A stretch of DNA of 64,000 nucleotides. Origin: Streptomyces luomodiensis. GTDB lineage: Bacteria > Actinomycetota > Actinomycetes > Streptomycetales > Streptomycetaceae. Below are positions 1 through 9,127 of the stretch, piece after piece (the stretch's first letter is position 1; every line of letters begins with the position of its first letter). The notes beneath the pieces are model-generated. The model saw nothing but the letters and a program-made list of their open reading frames with translations, did not search any database and was not told the origin of the DNA. The stretch spans positions 62,001 to 126,000 of the forward strand of contig NZ_CP117522.1 of the NCBI RefSeq assembly GCF_031679605.1, given 5' to 3'. The position numbers were made by a program, and so were the translations under genes.

Positions 1-179
1 TTGCCGCGGTTCTTTTGGCGTGGTCGTTCGGCCATGAGGGCCATCTGCCGCCTGGAGCGCGGGCCGCACTGCCGCAGGCGGAACCCCGCAGTGGCATCAA
101 CCGACGTCCCTGCCCGGGACTGCGTCTCCGCCCGGGCAGTGGCTGCGGTTCCCCGATACGCGCTCAGAAAGGCTGCGCC

Positions 180-1865
180 ATGACCGCCTTGACCCGGCCT
201 GATCCGTTGCTGGCCGCCGTCGCGCTGCCTCGGCAACGCTCCACGGTGCTGCCACCTGCTGACGCCACCATCCCCGTCGGCAACTCGCCACTGGGGGTGG
301 CACTGACTCCGGACGGGGGACGCGGCTACGTCGCGAACCGGGCGTCGAACACCATCAGCGTGATCGACACCGTCACCAACTCCGTCACCGCGACCATCAC
401 CACCGGCGGTGGCCCGTTCCTCACGGCGGTCTCGCCGGACGGCACACGCGCCTACGTGACCCTGTTCGACGACGGCACCCTCGGGGTGATCGACACTGCC
501 ACCAACACCCTCACGGCCACCATCGCGGTCGGTGCCGCAGCCGTCGCGGTGGCGCTCTCCCCGGACGGCGCCCGCGCCTACGTCACCAGCCAGGGCGCCA
601 ACACCCTTAGCGTGGTCGACACCGCGACCAACACCGTCACCGCTACCGTGACCACCGGCCCTATGCCGGTCGGCGTCGCCGTCACCCCCGACGGCGCCCA
701 CGCCTACGTCTGCTGCGTCGGCGACAGCTCCGTCAGCGTGATCGACACCGCGACCAACACCGTCACGGGCAGCTTCACCGCCGGCGACGTGCCGGTGATC
801 GTCGCCTTCAGCCCGGACGGCACCCGCGCCTATGTCTGCAATGCGGGGAGCAACAGCGTCAGCGTGATCGACACCACCACCACCACCACCGCCATCGCCA
901 CCATCGGCGTCGGCACCCTGCCGCGTTTCGTGGCCGTGAGTCCGGACGGGACCGCCGTCTACACCACCGACTTCACCGACAACGCCGTGAGCGTGATCGA
1001 CACCGCCACCAACACCGCCACCGGCAGCATCCCGGTCGGCAACGGCCCCGTCTGCGTCGCGGTCACCCCTGCCGGGAACCGGCTGTACGTGACGGACAAC
1101 GCCGACAACGCCGTCAGCGTGATCGCCCTGACGCTCGTACCTAGCCAGGGCACCACCGCCGGTGGCACCATCGTGACCATTCGAGGCCACGATCTGGCCG
1201 GCGCAACCGCCGTGCACTTCGGCGACAGGCTCGCCACCATCCTGGCCAACACCGCGACCTCGGTCACGGTCCGCACCCCCGCCGGACAGGGCGCGGTCCC
1301 CGTGACCGTCACCACCCCGGGTGGCACCGGCGTCTTCGGCACCTTCTACTACCGCCCCACCCCACTGCTGACCGGGATCACCCCGACCATGGGTTCCGTT
1401 GCCGGCGGAGGCACCGCGGTCATCACCGGAGCCAACCTGACCGGGACCACCTCGGTGCGCTTCGGCTCCAGAGTGGCCACCATCCAGTCCGTCACCGACA
1501 CCGCCGTCACGGTCGGCATCCCCGGCGCTCCATCCACCGGCCCGGTGTCCGTCACCGTCATCACCCCCGTCGGAAACGCCAACGGCCTGACCTTCACCTA
1601 CCTCGACACCCCCTCCCTGACTGCCGTCAGACCCGACACCGGACCAACCGCCGGCGGCACCGACGTCACCATCACCGGCGCCAACCTCGCCACCACCCAG
1701 GCAGTCACCTTCGACAACACTCCCGCGCCCTTCGCCGTCATCTCCGACCAGACGATCACCGCAGCCGCCCCGCCCCACCCCGCCGGCGGAATCACCATCA
1801 TCGTCAGCACCATCGGCGGCAGCTCCCAGAGCACCTACACCTACCTCGACGGACCCGCCATCTGA
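180..1865 (+). CDS. YVTN-family beta-propeller protein with three IPT/TIG domains
   Basis: The start is the ATG at 180, preceded by AGAAAGG; the reading frame is open further upstream without a better site. The 561-residue protein has about seven ~42-residue repeats (roughly residues 25-315), each carrying a variant of SVIDTATNTV and a PDGTRAYV-like strand, which predicts a seven-bladed YVTN propeller. Three IPT/TIG immunoglobulin-like domains follow (about 320-560), each with a TAGGT-type turn and an ITGANL-like strand. No signal peptide is evident at this start. Families with this architecture are usually surface or secreted binding proteins; the ligand is unknown. The DNA repeats inside the propeller are a natural source of copy-number change. 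Domain calls are secure, role is not. Confidence 0.85.
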   Translation: MTALTRPDPLLAAVALPRQRSTVLPPADATIPVGNSPLGVALTPDGGRGYVANRASNTISVIDTVTNSVTATITTGGGPFLTAVSPDGTRAYVTLFDDGTLGVIDTATNTLTATIAVGAAAVAVALSPDGARAYVTSQGANTLSVVDTATNTVTATVTTGPMPVGVAVTPDGAHAYVCCVGDSSVSVIDTATNTVTGSFTAGDVPVIVAFSPDGTRAYVCNAGSNSVSVIDTTTTTTAIATIGVGTLPRFVAVSPDGTAVYTTDFTDNAVSVIDTATNTATGSIPVGNGPVCVAVTPAGNRLYVTDNADNAVSVIALTLVPSQGTTAGGTIVTIRGHDLAGATAVHFGDRLATILANTATSVTVRTPAGQGAVPVTVTTPGGTGVFGTFYYRPTPLLTGITPTMGSVAGGGTAVITGANLTGTTSVRFGSRVATIQSVTDTAVTVGIPGAPSTGPVSVTVITPVGNANGLTFTYLDTPSLTAVRPDTGPTAGGTDVTITGANLATTQAVTFDNTPAPFAVISDQTITAAAPPHPAGGITIIVSTIGGSSQSTYTYLDGPAI

Positions 1866-2089
1866 CCCCGCCGCCGGCCCGCCCACGGCCGCCTTCCGCC
1901 AAGGAGCGGACAGCGGTCCTCTCCCGGAAGCCGCCTCCGGATGCGGAACAGTCAGGTGTCGGTCACCGCCACGGCCGCGAGCACGGTCCCGGCGGGAGGG
2001 CCGGGCACGGCGTCACCGGGCACGGCGTCACCGGGACCGGGCGGCCGGGGCGTGAAGGAGGCCAGCTGCTGCGGCGCCCTCATTACGCG

Positions 2090-3514
2090 ATGGTGCTGGA
2101 CGAGGTGAGCCGGTGCGGGCAGCAGCTGTACTTCGCCGACATGCTGCGGCGCGTCCGGCTGATGACGCCGGGGCCGGTCCGCCGCCGCGCCGAGCCGCCT
2201 GCGATGCCCTCGCCTTCGCCGTTGCCGGTGAAGCACCGGCAGCTGGCGCTGTACCCGCCGCACGGCCGGGACCTACGACGCGCGCAGGAGCGCGGCTTCC
2301 CCGAGGCGGATGCGCCCGAGGTGGCGGCGGCGCTGAAGGCCGCGGCCGACGCCTACGCGCGACGTCACGGCCTGGAGTACGCCACTGCCCAGGGCCTTGA
2401 CCGGGGCCTGCGCATCCTCCTGGCCCTCCAGGACACCCCCGGAGCCCCGTTCCGGGCGTCCGACGTCCTGCTTCTGCGAGACCTGCACCTGCCGGCCAGG
2501 CCGCTGCTGAAGCTGCTGTCCCACATCGACATGCTCGACGATGACCGCATCCCTTCGGTGGTGCCCTGGTTCCGTGAGGTCACCGCGGACTTCCCCGAAC
2601 CGATGGCCGCCGAGCTGAACACCTGGTTCGAGCTGATGCTCGCGGGCAGCACCACCGCACCGCGGCTGAAGGCCCGCTCACCTCGGTGGATCCGGCGCAT
2701 GATGAGGTCCGCGCTGCCCGCCCTGCGCACGTGGACGGCCCGGGGCAAGGACTCGCTGCGGGCCATCACCCGGGACGACGTCCTGGACGTCCTGCCCGAC
2801 AGCGCAACCCCGCGAGCCAACATGCTCCAGGGCCTGCGGCACATCCTGCGGCCACTCAAGCGACGGCGGATCATCTTCACCGACCCCACCGCCCGCATCT
2901 TCTGCGGTATGCCGACCGCCACCATCCCCCTGCCGGTCGAGGTCACCGACCTCCGCCAGATCCTCCAGGACCAGACGGCTCCGAGAGCGGCCCTGTCAGC
3001 GCTGGTCATCTTCCACGCGCTCACCTCCCGCGAACTGCGCACCGCGCTGACCACCGGCCTGCGCGACGGTCGGCTCTTCCTGCCCAACCGAACGGTCCTG
3101 CTCGCAGACCCCGTGCGGGACCGGCTCACGGCCTACCTGGACCACCGCAACAGCCGGTGGCCCCGCACCGCCAACCCTCACCTGTTCCTCTCCCAGACCA
3201 CGGCCTGCGGCGTGGAGCCCGTCAGCCACGTCTGGGTCAACGACGTACTCGGCATGCCCGCCCGCCGCCTCCGCGAGGACCGCCTCCTTCACGAAGCCGA
3301 GGCCACCGGAGGCGATCCCCGCCGAATCTGCGATCTGTTCGGCCTGACCGTCGGCGCGGCCCTGCGCTACACCTCCACCGTCGACCAGGCCGGCCTGGTC
3401 GACTACAACCTCCGCAACGCCGGACCACGCCCGAGACTTACACCGACGGGGTTAGCTGAGTGGGTGCTTGACGGCCCCGAGGGATCACTCAGCGATTCTG
3501 AATCCACCAGGTGA
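2090..3514 (+). CDS. Tyrosine-recombinase-like (integrase-fold) protein, probably 5'-truncated
   Basis: A 474-residue basic protein resembling the large orphan integrase-like proteins common in Streptomyces. An alpha-helical region (about residues 100-260) is followed by a segment with SRELRTAL that fits the first catalytic box of tyrosine recombinases, and a C-terminal ALRYTSTVD that could supply the tyrosine; a canonical HxxR box is not clear. The frame remains open upstream of the ATG (HYA directly precedes it) and the start lacks a good ribosome site, so the N-terminus may be lost. No attachment site or tRNA is visible nearby. Its 3' end overlaps the opposite-strand small gene by 26 bases. 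It may be a relic rather than an active integrase. Confidence 0.6.
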   Translation: MVLDEVSRCGQQLYFADMLRRVRLMTPGPVRRRAEPPAMPSPSPLPVKHRQLALYPPHGRDLRRAQERGFPEADAPEVAAALKAAADAYARRHGLEYATAQGLDRGLRILLALQDTPGAPFRASDVLLLRDLHLPARPLLKLLSHIDMLDDDRIPSVVPWFREVTADFPEPMAAELNTWFELMLAGSTTAPRLKARSPRWIRRMMRSALPALRTWTARGKDSLRAITRDDVLDVLPDSATPRANMLQGLRHILRPLKRRRIIFTDPTARIFCGMPTATIPLPVEVTDLRQILQDQTAPRAALSALVIFHALTSRELRTALTTGLRDGRLFLPNRTVLLADPVRDRLTAYLDHRNSRWPRTANPHLFLSQTTACGVEPVSHVWVNDVLGMPARRLREDRLLHEAEATGGDPRRICDLFGLTVGAALRYTSTVDQAGLVDYNLRNAGPRPRLTPTGLAEWVLDGPEGSLSDSESTR

Positions 3515-3626
3515 TCACTCCCAGAGACGCGGCTCCAGCCGCCGATGCCACGCCCCGTACCGCGCTGAACATCGCTGCACGGCCGAGCCGCCGAACGATG
3601 CCGTTCTTGCCCTGCTCCCGTCCCAT
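3489..3626 (-). CDS. Small putative membrane protein (45 aa)
   Basis: A 45-codon frame starts at an ATG with a well-spaced GGGGAGAAA ribosome site. The N-terminal half is basic and polar and the C-terminal half is a short hydrophobic stretch (GAASLGVITWW) that could span or dock on the membrane. It lies convergent to the integrase-like gene, overlapping its 3' end, and divergent from the caspase-fold gene. Function is unknown. The good ribosome site is the main evidence that it is real. Confidence 0.4.
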   Translation of the reverse strand: MGREQGKNGIVRRLGRAAMFSAVRGVASAAGAASLGVITWWIQNR

Positions 3627-3790
3627 TGGGTTTCTCCCCGTGTTGAAGATTCCGATACTCGGATTCGACAACAGACCAGGTCAGGGTGTCTGTAGCCTCG
3701 GACAGGCCCGGCTGCTCGCGGCCGCTGTCGGCTGTGCTCGGCCACTCTCGGACGGCCAGCGTCTTGATAGAGCAAGGGAAAGGTGCAGTT

Positions 3791-4888
3791 GTGGGGGCAA
3801 GTGAGGACCTGATCGAAGCCTTCGTGGCTGACCTCCGTCAATTACGCCGTGCCGTGGGCCAGCCATCCTTCCGTGACCTGGAGACCCATGCGCGGAAGGC
3901 CGGAAGCCATCTGCCAGCTTCAACCGCCTCAGACGCGGTACGCGGCCGACGGCTCCCGAAGCCGGGCGTGGTCATCGCGTTCGTCTCGGCCTGCCGACAC
4001 TATGCGGAGAAGAACGGGATCCCTGTGCCTGAGCGTGCCCGGGAGACGTACTCCTGGCAGGACGCCTGGGCAAAGGCGTTGGCGGGTCTCGATGAGGGAG
4101 AAAAAGTCAGAAAGCCCCCGGCCCGCGAAACGCCCAGCTCAGATCCGCGCAGCGGTCCTTCCGAACGGCGGAACCGCTGGTGGATTCCGGAGCGCCAGCG
4201 GTGCTCTTACCTGTTGATCGGCAGCAGCACTGCTGGCAGCCGCCATGCTCCGTTGTACGGTGTGCCCCGCGACTGCGAACGCATGTCAGCAGCAGTTCGC
4301 GCCGCAGCACCATGGATGTCGTTGACGATGCTGCTCGATCCGACGAACCAGGAAGCACACGACGAGATCCGTCGTGCCATGGCCGCTCCGTGGGAACTTC
4401 TGGTGGTGCACGTTGTCGGGCACGGCTACCTCAACGAGTCCGCACGACTGTCCTTGATCATGAAGGACTCCCAGGAAGACAACCTGCTGCAGACGTCGGT
4501 CGACCTTCAGGGCCTTCTGTCCCAGGCGGAGCGGCGTTCACAGGAACGAGCGGTGATCCTCATCGTGGACACCTCGTTCGCCGGTGCCGCGATCCCAAGC
4601 ACTCCGCCGACGCTGAGTAACTGGTTCGTCCTGGCCGCAACGGAGGCCCATGGCCTGGCATACGAGTGGGCGGGAGAAGACGGTGAGGGGTCCTTCACCG
4701 GAGTGCTTGCCCACCTGCTGAACAACGGCATCGCCGCCAGCCCGTACCCCCTGGTGACGATGATGGACCTCGCCCGGGAATCATCAGAGGCAATCCTCCT
4801 ACGCGACTCAAGTGGCCGTCAGAAGGTTACCTGGAGCGGCACTACGAGCATCGAAGCCCTCGCCCTTGCCTGTAACCATGCGAAGTGA
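3791..4888 (+). CDS. HTH plus caspase-fold (peptidase C14-like) protein with degenerate catalytic cysteine motif
   Basis: The GTG at 3791 is chosen because GGGAAAGG lies just upstream; the open frame extends to 3686 without a site. The protein is 365 aa. Residues 1-80 resemble the N-terminal helix-turn-helix module of many Streptomyces multidomain proteins (LRQLRRAVG, then DAVRGRRLPKP). After a charged linker, residues ~135-330 fit a caspase-like fold: a CSYLLIGSS strand, a His motif VVHVVGHGY, and the strand ILIVDTSFAGA where active enzymes carry D-x-C-x-S-G. Here the cysteine position is Ser and the following Ser is Ala. In related conflict-system proteins such domains act as effectors; this one may be inactive, a serine variant or a pseudo-enzyme sensor. 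No partner effector gene is adjacent. Confidence 0.65.
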   Translation: MGASEDLIEAFVADLRQLRRAVGQPSFRDLETHARKAGSHLPASTASDAVRGRRLPKPGVVIAFVSACRHYAEKNGIPVPERARETYSWQDAWAKALAGLDEGEKVRKPPARETPSSDPRSGPSERRNRWWIPERQRCSYLLIGSSTAGSRHAPLYGVPRDCERMSAAVRAAAPWMSLTMLLDPTNQEAHDEIRRAMAAPWELLVVHVVGHGYLNESARLSLIMKDSQEDNLLQTSVDLQGLLSQAERRSQERAVILIVDTSFAGAAIPSTPPTLSNWFVLAATEAHGLAYEWAGEDGEGSFTGVLAHLLNNGIAASPYPLVTMMDLARESSEAILLRDSSGRQKVTWSGTTSIEALALACNHAK

Positions 4889-4899
4889 GGTGACAGCGG

Positions 4900-5360
4900 G
4901 CCGAACCTGAAGACACCCGCTGGTTTGGCGGGCCCCGCAATCCGCGGGTTGAGGACACGCTCCGGCCTGCTCGCCTGGTGAGCCGCCAGCGCCCGCTGGT
5001 AGCCCGGCGATGCGGCCTCCCGCGTACGGACCGGCGCCTCGGACACGGCTGGCCGCAAGTCCGGGTCGGCGGCTGCCGAGGCGGAGCCAGCGTCGCTTGG
5101 GTGCGGGCGGCAGGACATACCGGGTGCGCACGTTCGCGCCCGGCACCTTCGCGTTGGCCGCCGCGATCAGCTTCGGCGCGCTCCAGCGCAGCTTGGTGCC
5201 GAACGCGGGGGCGTCGGGGACGACGTCCAGGCGGCCGGTGTCCGTATCGAACTTCACCGCGTGGGCGCGGCCGACGAGTTCGGGCGGCCGCGGCGAGGAT
5301 GTCGTCCCACTGCGCAAGGGAGCCGCCGCCGGCGGCCGCAGCGGCCATGCGCGCTCGGTC
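4900..5360 (-). pseudogene. Decayed DUF721/DciA-like gene
   Basis: Three pieces in three minus-strand frames line up as one protein. SLAQWDDILAAA lies at about 5290-5355. A core at 5099-5287 contains PELVGRAHAVKF, GRLDVVPDAPAFGTKL and the ending TRYVLPPA. A tail at about 4900-5050 contains EAASPGYQRALAAHQ. This order matches Streptomyces DUF721 proteins, a family that includes the replicative-helicase loader DciA. The frames are broken at least twice, so no complete product can be made. The gene has probably been lost to neighbouring transposon activity. Family assignment is from motif recall and is moderate. Confidence 0.4.
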
Positions 5361-5604
5361 GTCATCATCGTGATCGCGGTGGCGAGTCCGAGCGGCTCGC
5401 AGCCGTCCCGCCGTATGGCCTGGCCGGTGCGCCGCTTCGGCTTCCGACGTATCGGACGCGCGGTACGGGACCGCGAGACTCCACACAGCTGTAGGTTCTC
5501 GCTGCTCGTGTCCTACGGTGAGGCCGTGACCTGCGGCTTCTCGCGGTGTCTCACGCCGTGTCGGCCCCGGTCTCCTATCCCTGACCCACGGTGCAAAGTA
5601 GCGG

Positions 5605-6206
5605 TCAGGGCTTCGTGACCTCCGTCTTCTTCGGCTGACGGGGGACGGTCTTGGCCTTGTTGAGGTGCCCGTACACCGTCGACCTCGGCACACCGAACAT
5701 GTCGGCAATTTGTTGGAGGTCTTCTCCCGCTCGTCGTAGAACCGTTGGGCGAGCGCGGCCTGGTCCTCGGTGAGCTTCGGCCGACGCCCGCCGACCCGGC
5801 CGCGGGCCCGCGCGGAGGCGAGCCCGTCGTTGGTGTTCGCGACGATCAGCTCGCGCTGGAGCTCAGCGAGCACGCTGAGCATGCCGAACATGGCCCTTCC
5901 CTCCATCGTGGACGTGTCGATGCCCTGCTCGATGACGTGCAGCCCGATCCCGCGCTCGTGCAGCTCGGCGCCGAGGGTCACCAGGTGCAGCACCGAGCGG
6001 GAGAGCCGGTCGAGCCGGGTGACCTTCAACGTGTCGCCCTCGCGCAGCAGCTGGAGGACGAGATCGAGCTTCGGGCGGGACGCCTTCGCGCCGCTGGCGG
6101 TGTCGACGTGGATGTTGTCGCGGTCGACGTCGGCCCGCAGCAGGGCGTCAATCTGATGATCAGGGTTCTGGTCGGCGGTCGAAACCCGCGCGTAGCCGAT
6201 GAGCAT
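5605..6206 (-). pseudogene. Serine resolvase (Tn3-type), frameshifted near the C-terminus
   Basis: The N-terminal catalytic domain is intact: MLIGYARVSTADQ with the nucleophilic serine at residue 9, LKVTRLDRLSRS, and ELQRELI at the E helix. About 163 codons in (near 5717) the frame breaks. Restoring one C in an ACCTCC run gives LQQIADMFGVPRSTVYGHL, the expected HTH, and a natural stop at 5605. As written the frame instead runs on for hundreds of codons into unrelated sequence. The ATG at 6206 is preferred because the upstream DNA is a res-like site. It probably belonged to one of the Tn3-family elements whose tnpA pieces lie at 9.1-11.4 kb. Confidence 0.75.
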
Positions 6207-6234
6207 GTGTCGGAATCCATCGGCCGGACCGTTC

Positions 6235-6330
6235 ATCGACGTTGATTGCCGACGCGAGTTGTCGACACTACCCACCTGCGGGTTCGTGATCGCGCGGGCG
6301 AGTGTCGGCAGTCGATCGTTTGCCGACACT
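6235..6330. other. res-like site of the Tn3-type resolvase
   Basis: Directly upstream of the resolvase start is a perfect 10-bp inverted repeat, AGTGTCGGCA (6301-6310) and TGCCGACACT (6321-6330), separated by 10 bases; at 30 bp overall it has the size of a resolvase subsite. A second, imperfect copy lies at about 6241-6270 (GATTGCCGAC and GTCGACACT arms). Two or three such subsites upstream of tnpR are the standard res arrangement and also serve as the operator for the resolvase gene. Confidence 0.55.
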
Positions 6331-6395
6331 CATATCGAGTGCTGCACGGCCGGCGTAACCGACTGCGCCCACCGCCTGCGGAGCAGGCGGCCCCT

Positions 6396-7103
6396 TCAGC
6401 CTGCCAACTGCTGTAGCCATTCGCGCAGCAGAGCCGTCTCCGTGTCTCGCAGAGGTACCCCGGTGCTGAGCGCGGTTTCAAGTGCGGCATCGAGGGCGAG
6501 TGCGCGCGAGGCCAGGTCCGACCCGGATGAGGCGGGCGCGTCAGTGGTGACCGAGGCCATGACGGTGTCCCGCAGCCGCGCCGAAGTGGTCAGGTCCCGA
6601 TCCGAGGGCTCTTCGCCGATCAGCGCCAGCGTGGCACCCGTCGTCGCCGCATGGATGACGCGGGTCGCCTGCTCCACCGGAACCCGAAGGCGCCCGGCCT
6701 CGGCCGCCCGGCCCAGCAGTGTCACCAGCAGGGCGTGCGCCTCGTCCGCGGCCGGGGGCCGCCGCCCGGGCTGCACCGTGCCGTACATGAGCATGTAGAA
6801 CGCGGGGTGCCGCAGTCCGAAGTCGACGTGCAGGTCCCAGCCGCGGTAGAGGTCGGCCACCGGGTCGTCCGGGGTCAGCGCCAGTGCCTCCCGTTTCTCG
6901 GCCAGGTACATCTCGAACCCGTAGGCGGCCAGCTCGGCCAGGAGTCCGTCCTTGTCGTCGAACATCCGGTAGAGCGCGGGGGCCGTGATGCCCGCGGCTG
7001 CGGCGACCGCGCGTGTGGAGACCGCTTCGCTGCCGCCCTCCTCCAAAAGCTTGGCGGCCACCTGCAGTACCTGGCGTCGCGCGGCGCGTCGTCCCTCGTT
7101 CAT
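6396..7103 (-). CDS. TetR/AcrR family transcriptional regulator
   Basis: 235 aa. Residues ~5-55 form the TetR HTH (STRAVAAAAGITAPALYRMF, then DDKDGLL). The rest is the helical ligand-binding domain, with a WDLHVDFGLRHPAFYMLMYG stretch typical of TetR C-terminal domains. The ATG at 7103 is chosen because the frame upstream crosses the divergent promoter region. It is divergent from the flavodoxin-like and aldo/keto-reductase genes and probably represses that pair and itself. The ligand is unknown; the neighbouring genes suggest a quinone or electrophile. Confidence 0.85.
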   Translation of the reverse strand: MNEGRRAARRQVLQVAAKLLEEGGSEAVSTRAVAAAAGITAPALYRMFDDKDGLLAELAAYGFEMYLAEKREALALTPDDPVADLYRGWDLHVDFGLRHPAFYMLMYGTVQPGRRPPAADEAHALLVTLLGRAAEAGRLRVPVEQATRVIHAATTGATLALIGEEPSDRDLTTSARLRDTVMASVTTDAPASSGSDLASRALALDAALETALSTGVPLRDTETALLREWLQQLAG

Positions 7104-7344
7104 GGAACAATGATATCTCATTTTGCGTATCGCCGCCTTATCGGTGTTACTGTTTAAAGCGGAACGACGATCCATGCTGATGGTGGCCGGCGCCGGCCCG
7201 CGACACCTGGGCAGGCGCCGCACCCCGGCCGGGGCCGTTGGTCCCCCACTCGTGGAGCAGTGCGGCCGACCGCCTCAGCGGGCAGCTCATCGTCTGCCGG
7301 CATACCACCGAACACGCCGCCATCGCGGCAGGAGAGGAACACCC
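7104..7344. promoter_or_regulatory. Divergent promoter region between TetR and the flavodoxin-like gene
   Basis: The 241-base gap is AT-richer than its surroundings near the TetR start. AATGATATCTCATT (7109-7122) has the inverted arms AATGA/TCATT and is the best visible candidate for the TetR operator. TTACTGTTTAAAG (about 7146-7158) could contribute to the rightward promoter. These are eye-level calls. Confidence 0.35.
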
Positions 7345-7932
7345 GTGTCCGATATCTCGATCGTCATCGCGTCGCATTCCGGCTACGGCCACACCGCGCA
7401 GATCGCCACGGCCGTGGCCGACGGCGCGCGCTCCATCGCTGGGACGCACGTCCACCGCGTGGACGTCGCCTCCCTCAGCGACGCCGACTGGGAACTGATG
7501 GACGCCGCGGACGCCATCATCTTCGGTACCCCCACCTACATGGGCACCGCCTCGGGGGCGTTCCACGCCTTCGCCGAGGCCACCAGCAAGCGGTGGATGA
7601 CCCGCGCCTGGAGCGACAAGCTCGCGGCGGGATTCACCAACTCCGGCTCCATGAGCGGCGACAAACTGCACACCCTGCAGTACCTGGCGCTCCTGGCGGC
7701 CCAGCACGGAATGCTCTGGGTGAGCCTGAACCTCCTGCCGGGCTGGAACACCACCACATCCGGCCCCCAGGACGACAACCGCCTGGGCTTCTACCTCGGC
7801 GCCGGCGCACAGAGCTTCAACGACACCCCTGCCGTCCACGATGCAGACCTGAACACCGCCCGCCACCTCGGCCGGCGCGTCGCCGAGCACACCCGCATCC
7901 ACCGCGCCGGACTGACCGCCGCAGCGCACTGA
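7345..7932 (+). CDS. Flavodoxin-like NAD(P)H:quinone oxidoreductase (WrbA/NAD(P)H dehydrogenase family)
   Basis: 195 aa, GTG start at 7345 with AGGAGAGG upstream. The N-terminal SHSGYGHT loop binds the FMN phosphate, and GTPTYMG at about residues 62-68 is the second flavin-contact loop. The fold and length match flavodoxin-like quinone reductases and NADPH-dependent FMN reductases. The aldo/keto reductase follows 51 bases downstream. Together with the divergent TetR gene this looks like an electrophile- or quinone-response unit, carrying out two-electron reduction of quinones in the cytoplasm. Substrate not determinable. Confidence 0.8.
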   Translation: MSDISIVIASHSGYGHTAQIATAVADGARSIAGTHVHRVDVASLSDADWELMDAADAIIFGTPTYMGTASGAFHAFAEATSKRWMTRAWSDKLAAGFTNSGSMSGDKLHTLQYLALLAAQHGMLWVSLNLLPGWNTTTSGPQDDNRLGFYLGAGAQSFNDTPAVHDADLNTARHLGRRVAEHTRIHRAGLTAAAH

Positions 7933-7983
7933 CACAACGGTCCGCCAGAAATTGCCTTCTAGTTCCTTTCGGAGGAGTGAGTC

Positions 7984-8973
<990 letters not shown>

Positions 8974-9074
8974 GACCCACCCTGGGACAGATGCACTCGG
9001 ACACCGACGGCGGCACACGGACCCGGTAAGGCCCGGATCACCGGAGCCTTGGAATGCCGGCCACGGCGAGAGGC

Positions 9075-9103
9075 GCCCGAAGCCGTTGGAGCTGGCTTCG
9101 GGC
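9075..9103. terminator. Hairpin terminator between aldo/keto reductase and tnpA
   Basis: A perfect 10-bp stem, GCCCGAAGCC / GGCTTCGGGC, has a 9-base loop. It lies between the convergent ends of the aldo/keto reductase and the transposase fragment, so it can serve both strands. There is no strong U-tract, as is common in Streptomyces. Confidence 0.6.
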
Positions 9104-9127
9104 ACTCTCTTCGACGGCGCCGAACAC

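Noticed and set aside
1..179. Possible gene at the left edge (60-aa frame)
   Set aside because: No recognisable product. The sequence fits an upstream leader of the YVTN gene better.
3511..3841. Short frames between the integrase-like and caspase-fold genes (3511-3804 plus, 3515-3841 minus)
   Set aside because: No ribosome site or conserved motif, and they overlap better-supported starts.
4842..6329. A 495-aa resolvase fused to an arginine-rich tail
   Set aside because: The tail after residue ~200 is the antisense or out-of-frame reading of the decayed DciA-like gene. A one-base correction restores a normal resolvase end.
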